NCBI RefSeq assembly: GCF_003545715.1 | Contig: NZ_QVNU01000002.1 | Coordinates: 372,001 to 436,000, forward strand | Direction: 5' to 3' | Origin: Taibaiella koreensis | Lineage (GTDB): Bacteria > Bacteroidota > Bacteroidia > Chitinophagales > Chitinophagaceae | Length of the DNA stretch: 64,000 bases | Shown here: positions 35,982 through 44,716 of the stretch, in pieces | How the letters are laid out: the number at the start of each line of letters is the position of its first letter | Position numbering within the stretch: position 1 is the first letter of the stretch | Made by a program: the position numbers and the translations under genes | Notes under the pieces: model-generated | What the model was told of the DNA's origin: nothing | Seen by the model: the letters and a program-made list of their open reading frames with translations, nothing else | The model's database searches: none

Positions 35982-37028
35982 TCAGGCCCTGGCAATCCTG
36001 TTCTTTAAACCATCTACCCTGCGTTCATGAACATATACCGTACAATAGAGCAGGACATACAGGAACATGGTCCCCAGCAAGCCGGCAGCACTATTGTGCA
36101 ACAAAATTACAAAGAAAGCCGTAACCACCTGGGCCGGCAGAATAAATACCGCAGGCCGGTATCCTTTACCCCTCGCCCTGTTCCGGTAAATAAGCTGATG
36201 CAGGTGATAATCATCGGACCGGAAAGGAGAAATACGATCAAAAAACGATTTACGAAGGGTAGAAAACAACACTTCCCAAAGCGGGTAGATCACTACGGCC
36301 GGCAATAGGAACGGCGACACAGCGCCGCTATACCGCTGCACAGTGACAATAGCAATAATAGCCGCCATAAATCCTAACAGGTAGGCGCCGCCGTCGCCGA
36401 GAAAGATACGCCCCCTGGGAAAATTGTAGATCAGGAAGGCCAGCACAGCAACGCTGAGTATAAGACAAATATAGAGCAGCGATCCATCGCCCAGAACATA
36501 AGCCAGTACCGCCAATGTAAGAAAGCTGATGAGCGTGGTGCCCGAAGCCAGGCCGTTTTGGCCGTCGGTAAAATTGACACCGTTAACAAGCGCTATGATA
36601 AAGAAAACGCTACCCAGTATACCGCCTACAGCCGGCACACGGCCCATTGGCCATTGCGTCAGCATGGTATCGGGGATCATGATGAAAGCCATAATGGGCG
36701 AAAGACACATGATCGCCAGACGCTGTTCGGGGCTAATGCGACCGGAATAGTCTTCCAGGAAGCCCGCGATAAAGGCAGGGATGGACGCCAGCATAAAGTA
36801 CCCACCCTGGCTATCGTTCAACATGAACATCGAGGAAAGAAAAATACCCAGCCCACCAATGCGGGGCGTCGGTATGGCATGCATTTTCTGTACTTTATCA
36901 TGCTCGTCCAGGAAAATACCTTTCCTGTGGGTCAGTTCGATCACCAGGTAGTGGACAAGCAGGGACAAGGCAAAAGCAATCAGAATGTAAAAATACTGTA
37001 CTTCATGTAACATGGGGTGGTTAAACAT
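35982..37028 (-). CDS. Undecaprenyl-phosphate sugar-1-P transferase (WecA/WbpL-like)
   Basis: A polytopic membrane enzyme of 348 residues with about ten helices, of the MraY/WecA superfamily that starts the repeat unit on undecaprenyl phosphate. The catalytic motifs appear in order: FLEDYSGR, NFTDGQNGLASG, FLGDGGAYLLGF and DDYHLHQ. It is the first gene of the minus-strand locus and the only initiating transferase here, so the first sugar is probably an N-acetylhexosamine phosphate. ATG 37028 is used; Met6 (37013) is an alternative. Confidence 0.88.
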   Translation of the reverse strand: MFNHPMLHEVQYFYILIAFALSLLVHYLVIELTHRKGIFLDEHDKVQKMHAIPTPRIGGLGIFLSSMFMLNDSQGGYFMLASIPAFIAGFLEDYSGRISPEQRLAIMCLSPIMAFIMIPDTMLTQWPMGRVPAVGGILGSVFFIIALVNGVNFTDGQNGLASGTTLISFLTLAVLAYVLGDGSLLYICLILSVAVLAFLIYNFPRGRIFLGDGGAYLLGFMAAIIAIVTVQRYSGAVSPFLLPAVVIYPLWEVLFSTLRKSFFDRISPFRSDDYHLHQLIYRNRARGKGYRPAVFILPAQVVTAFFVILLHNSAAGLLGTMFLYVLLYCTVYVHERRVDGLKNRIARA

Positions 37029-37093
37029 TATAGCATTCCTAACGCAAAGTTCGGGAATATAGTATCTGGTCTATTGGAATTCTTTTTATACTG

Positions 37094-37119
37094 AAACACA
37101 GGGCCTAAACCCTGTGTTT
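37094..37119. terminator. Hairpin terminator downstream of the ExbB-like gene
   Basis: A perfect 10-bp stem (AAACACAGGG with CCCTGTGTTT, 6-base loop) lies 21 bp after the stop of the gene at 37140. The plus-strand side ends in five T and the minus-strand side in three, so termination on the minus strand is only moderately supported. It separates the ExbB-like gene from the polysaccharide locus. Confidence 0.6.
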
Positions 37120-37139
37120 TTATCCGTTCATACTGTTGG

Positions 37140-37838
37140 TTACACTGCCGCCGGCTGGTGGAGCATATCCAGGAACTCGCTGCCGGCCGCCTCCATCCGG
37201 TTTACGTTTTTGTTGATCTGGGCATTCAGGTAATTATGGGCCACATAGGCCAGCAAACCAATGATCAGTCCTACAGCCGAAGTCACCATTTTGGTATAAA
37301 TACCACCCGCGATAGTGCCGATCTCGAAAGTATTGGTATGCTGAATATTGGAAAACAGGACGATCATGCCCGCAATGGTACCCAGGAAGCCGAACATCGG
37401 CGCAATGCCAGCAATTGTCGACAGCACACCCAGGTTCTTCTCCATTTGGTATACTTCCAGCTTACCGGCATTTTCCATTGATTTCTCGATGGCATCCATG
37501 GGCTTGCCAATACGGCTTATCCCTTTGCTGATCACCCGCGGCAAGGCGCCTTCATAGTTCTTGCATAAAGACTGCGCGCCCTGTATACTGCCTTCCGTGA
37601 TCTTTTCCCTGATGCGGTGCATAAAATCGGCAGGCGCCTTACCTGCTTTACGAATAGCAATGAACCGCTCAACAAAGATGTAAACAGCCAGTATGCTGCA
37701 CAATGCCAGCGGGATCATCAGCACACCCCCTTCTTTCAGGAGAAACCAGAGAGAGAGTTGTTCAGAAGCCTGGGTAACAGGCTGTATCGCGGGCGCCAAC
37801 GAATCGGTGGCCGCTTGCAGGAAAAACATCCGGGACAT
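37140..37838 (-). CDS. exbB: MotA/TolQ/ExbB proton channel family protein
   Basis: A 232-residue inner-membrane protein with hydrophobic segments near residues 30-55, 140-165 and 185-205. The conserved block GVLSTIAGIAPMFGFLGTIAGMI and the last helix (MVTSAVGLIIGLLAYVAHNY) are those of ExbB/TolQ, which energise TonB- or Tol-type systems with proton motive force. Its usual partner ExbD is not adjacent: the next gene downstream is the WecA-like transferase. The ExbD partner must be encoded elsewhere. Confidence 0.88.
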   Translation of the reverse strand: MSRMFFLQAATDSLAPAIQPVTQASEQLSLWFLLKEGGVLMIPLALCSILAVYIFVERFIAIRKAGKAPADFMHRIREKITEGSIQGAQSLCKNYEGALPRVISKGISRIGKPMDAIEKSMENAGKLEVYQMEKNLGVLSTIAGIAPMFGFLGTIAGMIVLFSNIQHTNTFEIGTIAGGIYTKMVTSAVGLIIGLLAYVAHNYLNAQINKNVNRMEAAGSEFLDMLHQPAAV

Positions 37839-37867
37839 CAGATCGATACAGGTTTTAGTCTATCGGG

Positions 37868-37875
37868 CAAATATA
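37868..37875 (-). promoter_or_regulatory. Candidate -7 promoter box (TATATTTG) for the ExbB-like gene
   Basis: Exact TAnnTTTG match on the minus strand, 29 bp upstream of the ATG at 37838 and just after the FKBP terminator, an ideal place for a new transcription start. No -33 element is evident. Confidence 0.5.
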
Positions 37876-37887
37876 CAAAAGCAAATA

Positions 37888-37922
37888 TTAAAACCCTGCC
37901 GGATCATCCTGCAGGGTTTTAA
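37888..37922 (-). terminator. Intrinsic terminator of the FKBP gene
   Basis: A 12-bp stem (37888-37899 with 37911-37922, core AAAACCCTGC/GCAGGGTTTT) with an 11-base loop lies 21 bp after the FKBP stop codon; TTTT forms the distal arm on the minus strand. It divides the FKBP and ExbB-like genes into separate units. Confidence 0.7.
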
Positions 37923-37943
37923 AGAAGCATTATTTTAACAGGA

Positions 37944-38372
37944 TTAACCGATGCTTACCAGCTCGATCTCAAACACGAGGTCTTTGCCGGCCAAGGGATG
38001 GTTGGCATCCAGTACCACACTCTCTTCCTTTACTTCTGCTACCACTACCGGAAAATTACGGCCCTGGTTGTCGCTCAGGTGCAGCTGTGCACCTACTTCC
38101 GGCTTCATATCGGGAGGGAATTCCGTTTTGGGAAATTCGATCAGGTTTTCCTGCATGGTGGGGCCATAAGCTTCGTCAACAGGAATATGAACGGTCTTTT
38201 TATCGCCTATATTCATATCGATAAGCGCATCGTCGAAACCTTTGATCACCTGTCCTTCGCCTACGGTAAACTGCAGCGGGGCACGGCCTTCAGAACTATC
38301 AAAAGTAGTTCCGTCTGTTAATCTTCCATGGTAATGCACATTTACGGTATCACCCGCTTTTACTGCTGACAT
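37944..38372 (-). CDS. FKBP-type peptidyl-prolyl isomerase (SlyD-like)
   Basis: A 142-residue protein-folding enzyme without a signal peptide. It begins VKAGDTVNVHYHGRLTDGTTFDSS, with VGEGQVIKGFDDALIDMNIGDK and VDEAYGP following; these are the FKBP core split by an insert-in-flap domain as in SlyD. There is no His-rich metal-binding tail. It should assist cytosolic protein folding. It is transcribed alone, judging by the terminator behind it. Confidence 0.9.
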   Translation of the reverse strand: MSAVKAGDTVNVHYHGRLTDGTTFDSSEGRAPLQFTVGEGQVIKGFDDALIDMNIGDKKTVHIPVDEAYGPTMQENLIEFPKTEFPPDMKPEVGAQLHLSDNQGRNFPVVVAEVKEESVVLDANHPLAGKDLVFEIELVSIG

Positions 38373-38581
38373 AAAAATCCTTTTTAGAGAAAATTAAAAA
38401 TATAAATGGCCTGCAATTTACCGCTTAATCCCGAAAAAGACAAAATGGGAGCAGCCGGTACTACCCGGGACAACCTGGAAGTCTCTGGTAGAGCGGATTT
38501 AGGTACATTAATTTTTTGGTAATTTAAAAAATCCGGCCCGCCAGTAACCTTTTCAAAGCTTGCCGGAGCAAATTGCCTGCA

Positions 38582-39628
38582 TTAGCGGCCGATGATCAGC
38601 TTTTGATAATAACGTTGCCCATTAGCCTGCAACACCAGCAGGTATATACCCTCATCCAGCTGCTCCAGGTCAAGGTCCAGAGCCGTTTTCCCGGCAGGCC
38701 ATAATGCCCTGTGCAGGATTCTGCCGCCCAGGTCGGCGACCTGCAGCGCCAGCGCCTCATTCAACGGTTTTTGGACGGTAAGCCGGAAGATCCCGGTGGA
38801 AGGATTGGGAAATACAGAGATACGATATTGCGATTCGGCCACTGGGGAAATGCTTAGTGGGTTGACAATGATCGTATCACAGGCTTGTGGCACCATTTTA
38901 ATATTTGTAACGGAATCGCTGTAACAGCGTAAAGTCCCTGTGGGGAAACCGATCCGCTTGTAATAGTCCGGATTGGCGATCACGAACTCCGGGAAAAAGC
39001 TGCCTAGCTTTGGCCAGTTGCCACCAATTTTCTCGGTGTATTTACCCACATTGATCAAACCGCCATCGCTGACACGCCTGGTCGTACCCCAGCCAAGCGA
39101 TGGCTTATTGTCCGGACCTATGGTATGGTTGTAGTAAGACATCAGCTGCGTCCCGCCATAATCTTCCTGCTTTATCGAATCGATAATAATGCAAAACTCG
39201 GGCCCGACAACAGAAGAACTACCCAATGAAGAATTGGGCTGCCGCAAACATACCGTATCACCTGCCGAAACATTAAAGACATAAAGTGGGGTAAAATTGG
39301 CGATAACCTTATCGTAGGCAAATACAGTATCGTTCGTATTATAAACATAGAAAGTATCGCGCCTGCCGATCGCGACCGTACTGCTGGAAGCAAATCGCTG
39401 ATACCGGGTGGATACGAGCATGCGGGCGGGCTTGCCCAGCACCGTGGTGTCCTTTGCCGACTGCATTTGATCCGCCCACCATATGCCCGAATCACCCTAG
39501 TATTCATAGTCAAAACAATCGCCGCCATACCACCATTCTGCGCCCACCGGGGTGAAAGTGGTTTGGGCATAGCTACCGGCAGCAAAAACATGCAAAAGAG
39601 CGGCAAGGATAAATAGATGCTTTTTCAT
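38582..39628 (-). pseudogene. T9SS-sorted secreted protein interrupted by an in-frame TAG
   Basis: The frame opens at ATG 39628 with a signal peptide (MKKHLFILAALLHVFAAGSYAQ), reaches a TAG at codon 44 (39499-39497), and continues in the same frame for 304 more codons to 38582. The C-terminal 75 residues form a type IX sorting domain: VFPNPSTGIFRLTV, then GRILHRALWPAG and ending KLIIGR. The body, with many Ser/Asp/Tyr, is of unknown function. Without read-through, the larger part lacks a signal peptide and could not be secreted. A recent nonsense mutation or a base-call error are the simplest explanations. Confidence 0.8.
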
Positions 39629-39848
39629 AAGTGTCCGGTTTTTAGATGTTCAGATAAAGGTTTGTTTTATATCATAGACGATAATCGTTATAGATAATAC
39701 CAGCATCACTACGGCATGCTGTATTCAATTTATAAAAATGACACATTCATGACAATGCGGGAGTGCCTGTCACGCATGGGCAGAGAAAGGGCTATTATCG
39801 TTGCGGAAGACAACCGAATAATAGCGATACCGATTTATTCAAAATACC

Positions 39849-39856
39849 TACTTTTG
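39849..39856 (+). promoter_or_regulatory. Candidate -7 promoter box (TACTTTTG) for the aminotransferase
   Basis: Exact TAnnTTTG match 4 bp before ATG 39861. Transcription would begin at or very near the start codon, so the mRNA may be nearly leaderless. The 232-bp gap from 39629 to 39860 contains no gene. Confidence 0.5.
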
Positions 39857-39860
39857 CGCC

Positions 39861-41054
39861 ATGCCAACCATTTCTGACCGCGGCGTGCAAATGCCGCCCT
39901 CCCCCATTCGCAAGCTTACGCCTTATGCTGATGCAGCAAAGAAAAAAGGCACTAAAGTATATCATCTTAATATTGGCCAACCGGATATCGAAACGCCGCC
40001 CAGCATTATCGAAGCCGTGCACCAGGCCAACGTAAAAGTGCTGGAATATAGTCCCAGTCAGGGTTTTGAAAGCTACCGGCAAAAACTTTCGGGCTATTAT
40101 GCCAAGCGTGGCGTACAGGTAAACGCCAACCAGATCATCATAACTACGGGAGGCTCAGAAGCCATTTTGTTTGCACTCATGAGCTGCCTCAATCCCGGCG
40201 ACGAGGTGATTATCCCCGAGCCCTTTTACGCTAACTATAACGGCTTTGCCGTATCGGCTGCGATCAAGGTAGTGCCTATTAATTCGACCATTGAGGAGAA
40301 TTTTGCCCTGCCACCCATCGAGGCCTTCGAAAAAGCCGTAACGCCGCGTACCAAAGCAATTCTCATTTGTAACCCCAACAATCCTACAGGCTACCTGTAC
40401 AGCAAGGACGAGCTGGAAGTATTACGCGACATCTGCCTCCGGCACGACCTGTTCCTCTTCAGCGATGAAGCTTATCGTGAGTTTTGCTACGATGGCCAGA
40501 CCCACACCTCTGCGCTGCAGCTCGAAGGTCTGGAACAACATGCGGTGCTGCTGGATACGATCTCCAAAAGATATAGCGCCTGCGGCGCCCGCATCGGCGC
40601 CCTGGTTACCCGCAACGAAGCGGTGCTGAATGCCGTGCTGAAGTTTGCACAAGCCCGCCTGAGCCCGCCCACCTTCGAACAGATCCTGGGCGAAGCCGCC
40701 TGCGACCTCCCCGATAACTATTTCGACACGGTACTGGCCGAGTATGCCTCCCGCCGCGACCTGCTGGTAAAAAGGCTTCAGGCCATGGAAGGCGTAACCT
40801 GCCCCAATCCCGGAGGCGCCTTTTATGCCATGGCAAAACTGCCGGTCGACGATAGTGAAAGCTTTTGCCAATGGCTGCTGGAATCTTTCACGCACGAAGG
40901 CGCTACGGTAATGATGGCACCGGCCAGTGGCTTCTATGCCACACCGGGGCTGGGCAAAAATGAGGTGCGGCTGGCTTACGTGCTTAACGAAGAAGCGATC
41001 AATAAGGCAATGGACTGCCTCGAAGCGGCCCTCAAAGCCTATAACAATAAGTAA
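39861..41054 (+). CDS. Class I/II pyridoxal-phosphate aminotransferase
   Basis: A 397-residue fold-type I aminotransferase of the aspartate/aromatic aminotransferase group. ICNPNNPTGYLYSKDEL and FSDEAYREFCYDG hold the PLP-contacting Asn, Asp and Tyr; the Schiff-base Lys is in SISKRYSACGARIG, and the substrate-binding Arg is in EVRLAYV near the C-terminus. The exact amino acid cannot be read. It is followed 23 bp later by tag, probably as one transcript. Confidence 0.9.
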   Translation: MPTISDRGVQMPPSPIRKLTPYADAAKKKGTKVYHLNIGQPDIETPPSIIEAVHQANVKVLEYSPSQGFESYRQKLSGYYAKRGVQVNANQIIITTGGSEAILFALMSCLNPGDEVIIPEPFYANYNGFAVSAAIKVVPINSTIEENFALPPIEAFEKAVTPRTKAILICNPNNPTGYLYSKDELEVLRDICLRHDLFLFSDEAYREFCYDGQTHTSALQLEGLEQHAVLLDTISKRYSACGARIGALVTRNEAVLNAVLKFAQARLSPPTFEQILGEAACDLPDNYFDTVLAEYASRRDLLVKRLQAMEGVTCPNPGGAFYAMAKLPVDDSESFCQWLLESFTHEGATVMMAPASGFYATPGLGKNEVRLAYVLNEEAINKAMDCLEAALKAYNNK

Positions 41055-41077
41055 CCGCGACGCCTAAAGCAAGGAAT

Positions 41078-41641
41078 ATGGCACAGCAAAACTGCATCTG
41101 GCCGGGCAACGATCCTTTAATGATACGTTACCACGACGAGGAATGGGGTGTTCCCGTACACGATGACCGGAAGCTGTTCGAATTCCTGGTGCTGGATGCT
41201 TTTCAGGCTGGCCTGAGCTGGAAAACCGTTTTGTATAAACGCGAGGCTTTCCGCAAGGCTTTTGCCGGATTTGATTATAAAAAGGTCGCCCGTTTCGACG
41301 ATGCACGCCTGGAGCTGCTGGTACAGGATATTGGTATCATCCGCAACCGGCTTAAGATCAAAGGGAGCATTACCAACGCGCAGCGACTATTGGAAGTGCA
41401 AAAGGAGTTTGGCTCCTTTGCACACTATATATGGCAGTTTACCGGCGGCAGGACGCTGGATGGCAAAAGAAAAGCAACCGGCGAGATCCCGGCCACCAGT
41501 CCGGAGTCCGATGCTATGAGCATCGACCTGCGCCGGCGGGGATTTAAATTTGTCGGCAGCACCATCTGCTATGCCTTTATGCAGGCCGCAGGAATGGTCA
41601 ATGATCATTTAACCACCTGTTCCTGCTACCGGCGGCAATAG
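41078..41641 (+). CDS. tag: DNA-3-methyladenine glycosylase I
   Basis: A 187-residue base-excision repair enzyme that removes 3-methyladenine. It starts CIWPGNDPLMIRYHDEEWGVPVHDD and contains FEFLVLDAFQAGLSW and GFKFVGSTICYAFMQAAGMVNDH. The zinc-binding Cys/His set at both ends (C6, H19, the His in NDH, and the C-terminal Cys of TCSCY) is present. Length is normal. No repair genes lie nearby. Confidence 0.93.
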   Translation: MAQQNCIWPGNDPLMIRYHDEEWGVPVHDDRKLFEFLVLDAFQAGLSWKTVLYKREAFRKAFAGFDYKKVARFDDARLELLVQDIGIIRNRLKIKGSITNAQRLLEVQKEFGSFAHYIWQFTGGRTLDGKRKATGEIPATSPESDAMSIDLRRRGFKFVGSTICYAFMQAAGMVNDHLTTCSCYRRQ

Positions 41642-41777
41642 ATTTTATGGAATATGAAAAAAGGTGCATCATAACAAGGAGCAACCCTTACAACTTATTG
41701 TTAATCAATGTTAATTAATTGTTACACCTTTATTTGAAATTTTTCAACTCTTTTAAATAACCTGTATTATTGCAGTT

Positions 41778-42704
41778 ATGCGGTTGCGTACATATTTTAG
41801 TTTAGGTGTCGTGGCAGTTGCTATCGCATCGGGGCTCGGGGCCTGCTCTGAAGGCAATAAGCCTGCAGAGCAAAAAGAAACGACCACACGGGGTCGTATA
41901 CAGATCGCAGTGGACGAAAGCTATATGCCCGTGCTGTCGCAGGAGCTCCATGTGTTCGATTCTTCCTATCCCGAAGCACACATTACCGCCACTTACAAGA
42001 CGGAAAAGATGTGTTTTGAGGACCTCTACAAAGATAGCGCAAGGTTGATCGTTGTTTCGCGCGACCTTACACCAGCCGAAAAAACAGCTTATAAGAACAA
42101 CGATATCAATTTCAAATCGCTGGGCATAGCTATGGATGCTATTGCAGTGGTGGTCAACCCGGCTTCGCCCGACAGCTTTATGACCCTGGGCCAGCTGAAA
42201 CAGATCCTGCTGGGGAAATTTGCACGCCAGTACACAGTAGTATTTGACAATGCCCAGTCGGGAACCGTAAGATATATGCTGGACTCATTAATCCCCGGGC
42301 AACAATTACCGTCTAATACCTACGCCGTGCGTAACAATGACTCGGTGATCGATTATGTGGCCAAAAATGAGCATGCCATTGGATTTGTGGGCGTTAGCCA
42401 TGTTTACGATGAGAATAGCACCGATCCTGCAGGCGCCTTTAAGCAAAACATCAGGGTCGCATCCCTTAAAAACGAGAATGATACTGCTGTAACCGGCTTT
42501 TACCAGCCCTATCAGGCCTGGATCGCACAAAAAAAATACCCCTTGCACCGTACTATGTACTTCATTACCAGGGATACCTGGAATGGTGTGGGTGCAGGAT
42601 TCGCTAATTTTCTCAGCAATCAGGCCGGACAATTAATCTTTTTGAAAGCGCGCTTAGTACCATTGAGGGTCGCGCTGCGTCTTAGGGAAGCGGAGATCAA
42701 ATAA
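41778..42704 (+). CDS. PstS-like substrate-binding lipoprotein
   Basis: A 308-residue lipoprotein: the signal sequence ends in the lipobox SGLGAC with Cys23. The mature part resembles periplasmic phosphate-binding proteins (VDESYMPVLSQELHVFDSSYP, IAVVVNPASPDSFMTLGQLKQIL, AIGFVGVSHVYD). No pstCAB genes follow; a TPR protein does. In many Bacteroidota such PstS-like lipoproteins pair with TPR and ExbB/ExbD/TonB genes, and an ExbB-like gene lies 4 kb away, but true phosphate transport is not shown. Confidence 0.8.
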   Translation: MRLRTYFSLGVVAVAIASGLGACSEGNKPAEQKETTTRGRIQIAVDESYMPVLSQELHVFDSSYPEAHITATYKTEKMCFEDLYKDSARLIVVSRDLTPAEKTAYKNNDINFKSLGIAMDAIAVVVNPASPDSFMTLGQLKQILLGKFARQYTVVFDNAQSGTVRYMLDSLIPGQQLPSNTYAVRNNDSVIDYVAKNEHAIGFVGVSHVYDENSTDPAGAFKQNIRVASLKNENDTAVTGFYQPYQAWIAQKKYPLHRTMYFITRDTWNGVGAGFANFLSNQAGQLIFLKARLVPLRVALRLREAEIK

Positions 42705-42811
42705 CAAACAATATGACCGCTGCGTTGTTTTAATAGCCTGTTGTCATTTTAAATCAGTCAATTCATTAATTATAAGTAAAAAACTACTCCATAATAAATA
42801 TCAGAACAACA

Positions 42812-44446
42812 ATGAACAAGTTAATTGCGATAGCAGTGGCGACAGCCTTTGCTTTTAACGTGAACGCACAGTCGGTTCAGGACGGCGAAAAAATGATCAA
42901 CTACGGCCGTTTTGAGAGTGCGAAGAAAACCCTGGAACCCCTGGCGGCAAAAGATCCGCTGGCTAACTATAATTTAGGTATTGCCGAGCTGGAACTGGAA
43001 AACAATGCAGCAGCCCGTAGCGTATTTGCCAAGTATCCCGACGATTTCCACAATCAGGCCGGTACAGCCCGTGTGCTTTTCCAGGAGGGCAAGAAAGATG
43101 AGGCCGCTAAAGTATTGCTGGCGATCATCGACAAAGCCAAAAAGAAAGATTGGGAAAAATACAAAGCAGCTGCCGATGCCATCACCTATACCAAAGGGGG
43201 CAATGCCAACGATGCCATTGCCTGGTATAAAAAAGTGATCGAGATCAATGGTGGCGACGCCAGCACATATATCGGCCTGGGCGATGCCTACCTGAAGCTG
43301 AGCAGCGGCGGTGGCGAAGCCATGAACGCTTACGAGAAAGCAGTTGAAAAAGGCACCAACAATTCACTGGCTTATTCCAAAATAGGCGATCTCTGGTATC
43401 AGGCCCATAGCTACGATGCCGCGCTGAAGAGCTACGGACAGGCAAAAGATGCCGATCCGTCGAACCCGCTGCCGTATAAGTCATTGGCCGACGCTTACCA
43501 GCGGGCCGGCAAATACGATATGGCCCTGACCAATATCGAAAAGTTCCAGGAACTGTCCGATAAGTCTATCGACGACCAGATCACTTATGCCAACCTGCTG
43601 TTCCTGTCCAAAAAATATCCTGAAGCGCAAGCCAAGATCCAGGAGCTGATAGGCAAGGGTGTACAGAAAACCTATCTGTACCGCCTGATCGCCTACAGCG
43701 CTTACGAAACCAAGGACTACCAGAAAGCCATGGACAACATGCGCACTTTTTACAGCAAGCAGGACCCGGCTAAGATCATTGCCGACGATTATATCTATAC
43801 CGGTAAGATCATGAGCGCCATGAGTGGCGTTGATACCGTTCATGCCAAGATGTATAGCGATAGCGCCGACTACTATTTTAATAAAGTGATCACGGCAGAT
43901 ACATCCAAAGACAAGACCGAGCTGTATAAATCAATTGCAGAGGGCTTCAAAGATGCCAAAGAATACAATAAAGCCAGCATTTGGTACGGCAGGATTGTTG
44001 CCGATAATCCCGGCACCGCTGCCCTGGACTATTTCTACTGGGGTTATTATGCCTACCTCGCTAAAGATTATACCACAGCTGCCAAAGCTTTCGATGGTCT
44101 GAAAGCCAAATATCCCGATGAAGGTTCCGGTTACCTGTGGATCGGTAACGTAGCTGCAGCTGTTGATGATGCCGCCAAAACCGGTGGCGCCGTTCAACCT
44201 TACAAAGACTGGTTGGCCTTCAACAAGAATAACTACGAGCACAAACAAGTCGACCTGATGAGGGCTTACCAATACCTGGCTTACTATTACTATAACAGCA
44301 GTAACGAGAAAGACGCAATGGAGTATGTAAACAAGATCCTCGAGATCGAGCCTACCAATACTTTTGCAAACCAGGTTAAAGATTTTTATGCTAAGCCGAA
44401 AAATGCCAAACCCGCTACTGGCGGTAAAAGCGCCGGCAGGAAATAA
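42812..44446 (+). CDS. Periplasmic TPR-repeat protein
   Basis: A 544-residue exported protein with a signal peptide (MNKLIAIAVATAFAFNVNAQ). At least eight tetratricopeptide-like helical pairs run from about residue 20 to 510, for example DAIAWYKKVIEINGGDASTYIGLGDAY and AALKSYGQAKDADPSNPLPYKSL. TPR arrays bind other proteins; no catalytic domain is visible. The tail is Lys/Gly-rich. The gene lies 107 bp after the PstS-like lipoprotein, and an inverted-repeat element starts 5 bp after its stop. Confidence 0.88.
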   Translation: MNKLIAIAVATAFAFNVNAQSVQDGEKMINYGRFESAKKTLEPLAAKDPLANYNLGIAELELENNAAARSVFAKYPDDFHNQAGTARVLFQEGKKDEAAKVLLAIIDKAKKKDWEKYKAAADAITYTKGGNANDAIAWYKKVIEINGGDASTYIGLGDAYLKLSSGGGEAMNAYEKAVEKGTNNSLAYSKIGDLWYQAHSYDAALKSYGQAKDADPSNPLPYKSLADAYQRAGKYDMALTNIEKFQELSDKSIDDQITYANLLFLSKKYPEAQAKIQELIGKGVQKTYLYRLIAYSAYETKDYQKAMDNMRTFYSKQDPAKIIADDYIYTGKIMSAMSGVDTVHAKMYSDSADYYFNKVITADTSKDKTELYKSIAEGFKDAKEYNKASIWYGRIVADNPGTAALDYFYWGYYAYLAKDYTTAAKAFDGLKAKYPDEGSGYLWIGNVAAAVDDAAKTGGAVQPYKDWLAFNKNNYEHKQVDLMRAYQYLAYYYYNSSNEKDAMEYVNKILEIEPTNTFANQVKDFYAKPKNAKPATGGKSAGRK

Positions 44447-44450
44447 GTTT

Positions 44451-44585
44451 ATCTAAGTATCCGGGTATAGGAAACAAAGGCGGTCCTTGAGCTTGTCGAA
44501 AGGACAAAGATGGTGCTTCGACAAGCTCAGCAACCGTTATTTAGGAGCAAATTGTATCCTGTTTCCTATATCCGGATAGTCATTT
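44451..44585 (+). repeat. Intergenic element A with terminal inverted repeats (135 bp, MITE-like)
   Basis: Both ends carry versions of the same arm: on the left ATCTAAGTATCCGGG then TATAGGAAACA; on the right, read inverted, AAATGACTATCCGGA then TATAGGAAACA. The inner 19 bases (44458-44476 with 44560-44578) match at 18 positions. Inside lies a second inverted repeat. Related ends occur at 52433-52797, 48014-48038 and 61588-61619. The element begins 5 bp after the stop of the TPR gene. No coding potential is seen. Confidence 0.7.
44488..44529. repeat. Inner inverted repeat TGAGCTTGTCGAA / TTCGACAAGCTCA
   Basis: Perfect 13-bp arms (44488-44500 and 44517-44529) separated by 16 bases, nested inside element A. 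I have the impression that TTCGACAAGCTCA-type hairpins recur in many bacterial intergenic regions, but I could not check this. It can fold as a stable RNA or DNA hairpin. Confidence 0.75.
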
Positions 44586-44602
44586 AAGGTTGATTGCCGA
44601 TA

Positions 44603-44645
44603 AAGAGAGCTGCCCTTTTTACTGAGGGCAGCTCTCTTCTTTTTC
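44603..44645 (+). terminator. Intrinsic terminator after the TPR gene region
   Basis: A 13-bp stem (44603-44615 with 44626-44638; arm AAGAGAGCTGCCC) with a 10-base loop, followed by CTTTTT. Strong intrinsic terminator on the plus strand, isolating the reductase gene downstream. Confidence 0.85.
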
Positions 44646-44696
44646 CTGCCATCCAATGCGGCAGAATTATAATTTTAGGTTTGCCTGCTAAAACGG

Positions 44697-44704
44697 TAAA
44701 TTTG
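44697..44704 (+). promoter_or_regulatory. Candidate -7 promoter box (TAAATTTG) for the FabG-like gene
   Basis: Exact TAnnTTTG match 12 bp before ATG 44717, just after a strong terminator. It also argues that the open frame upstream of 44717 is not translated. No -33 element at the usual spacing. Confidence 0.5.
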
Positions 44705-44716
44705 CCGGTATTTTCA

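Noticed and set aside
39172-39606. Separate open frame across the interrupted T9SS gene
   Set aside because: It is another frame; the true frame has signal peptide and sorting domain on both sides of the TAG.
44594-44716. N-terminal extension of the FabG-like reductase
   Set aside because: It crosses a strong terminator and a -7 promoter box, and the reductase core begins only after ATG 44717.
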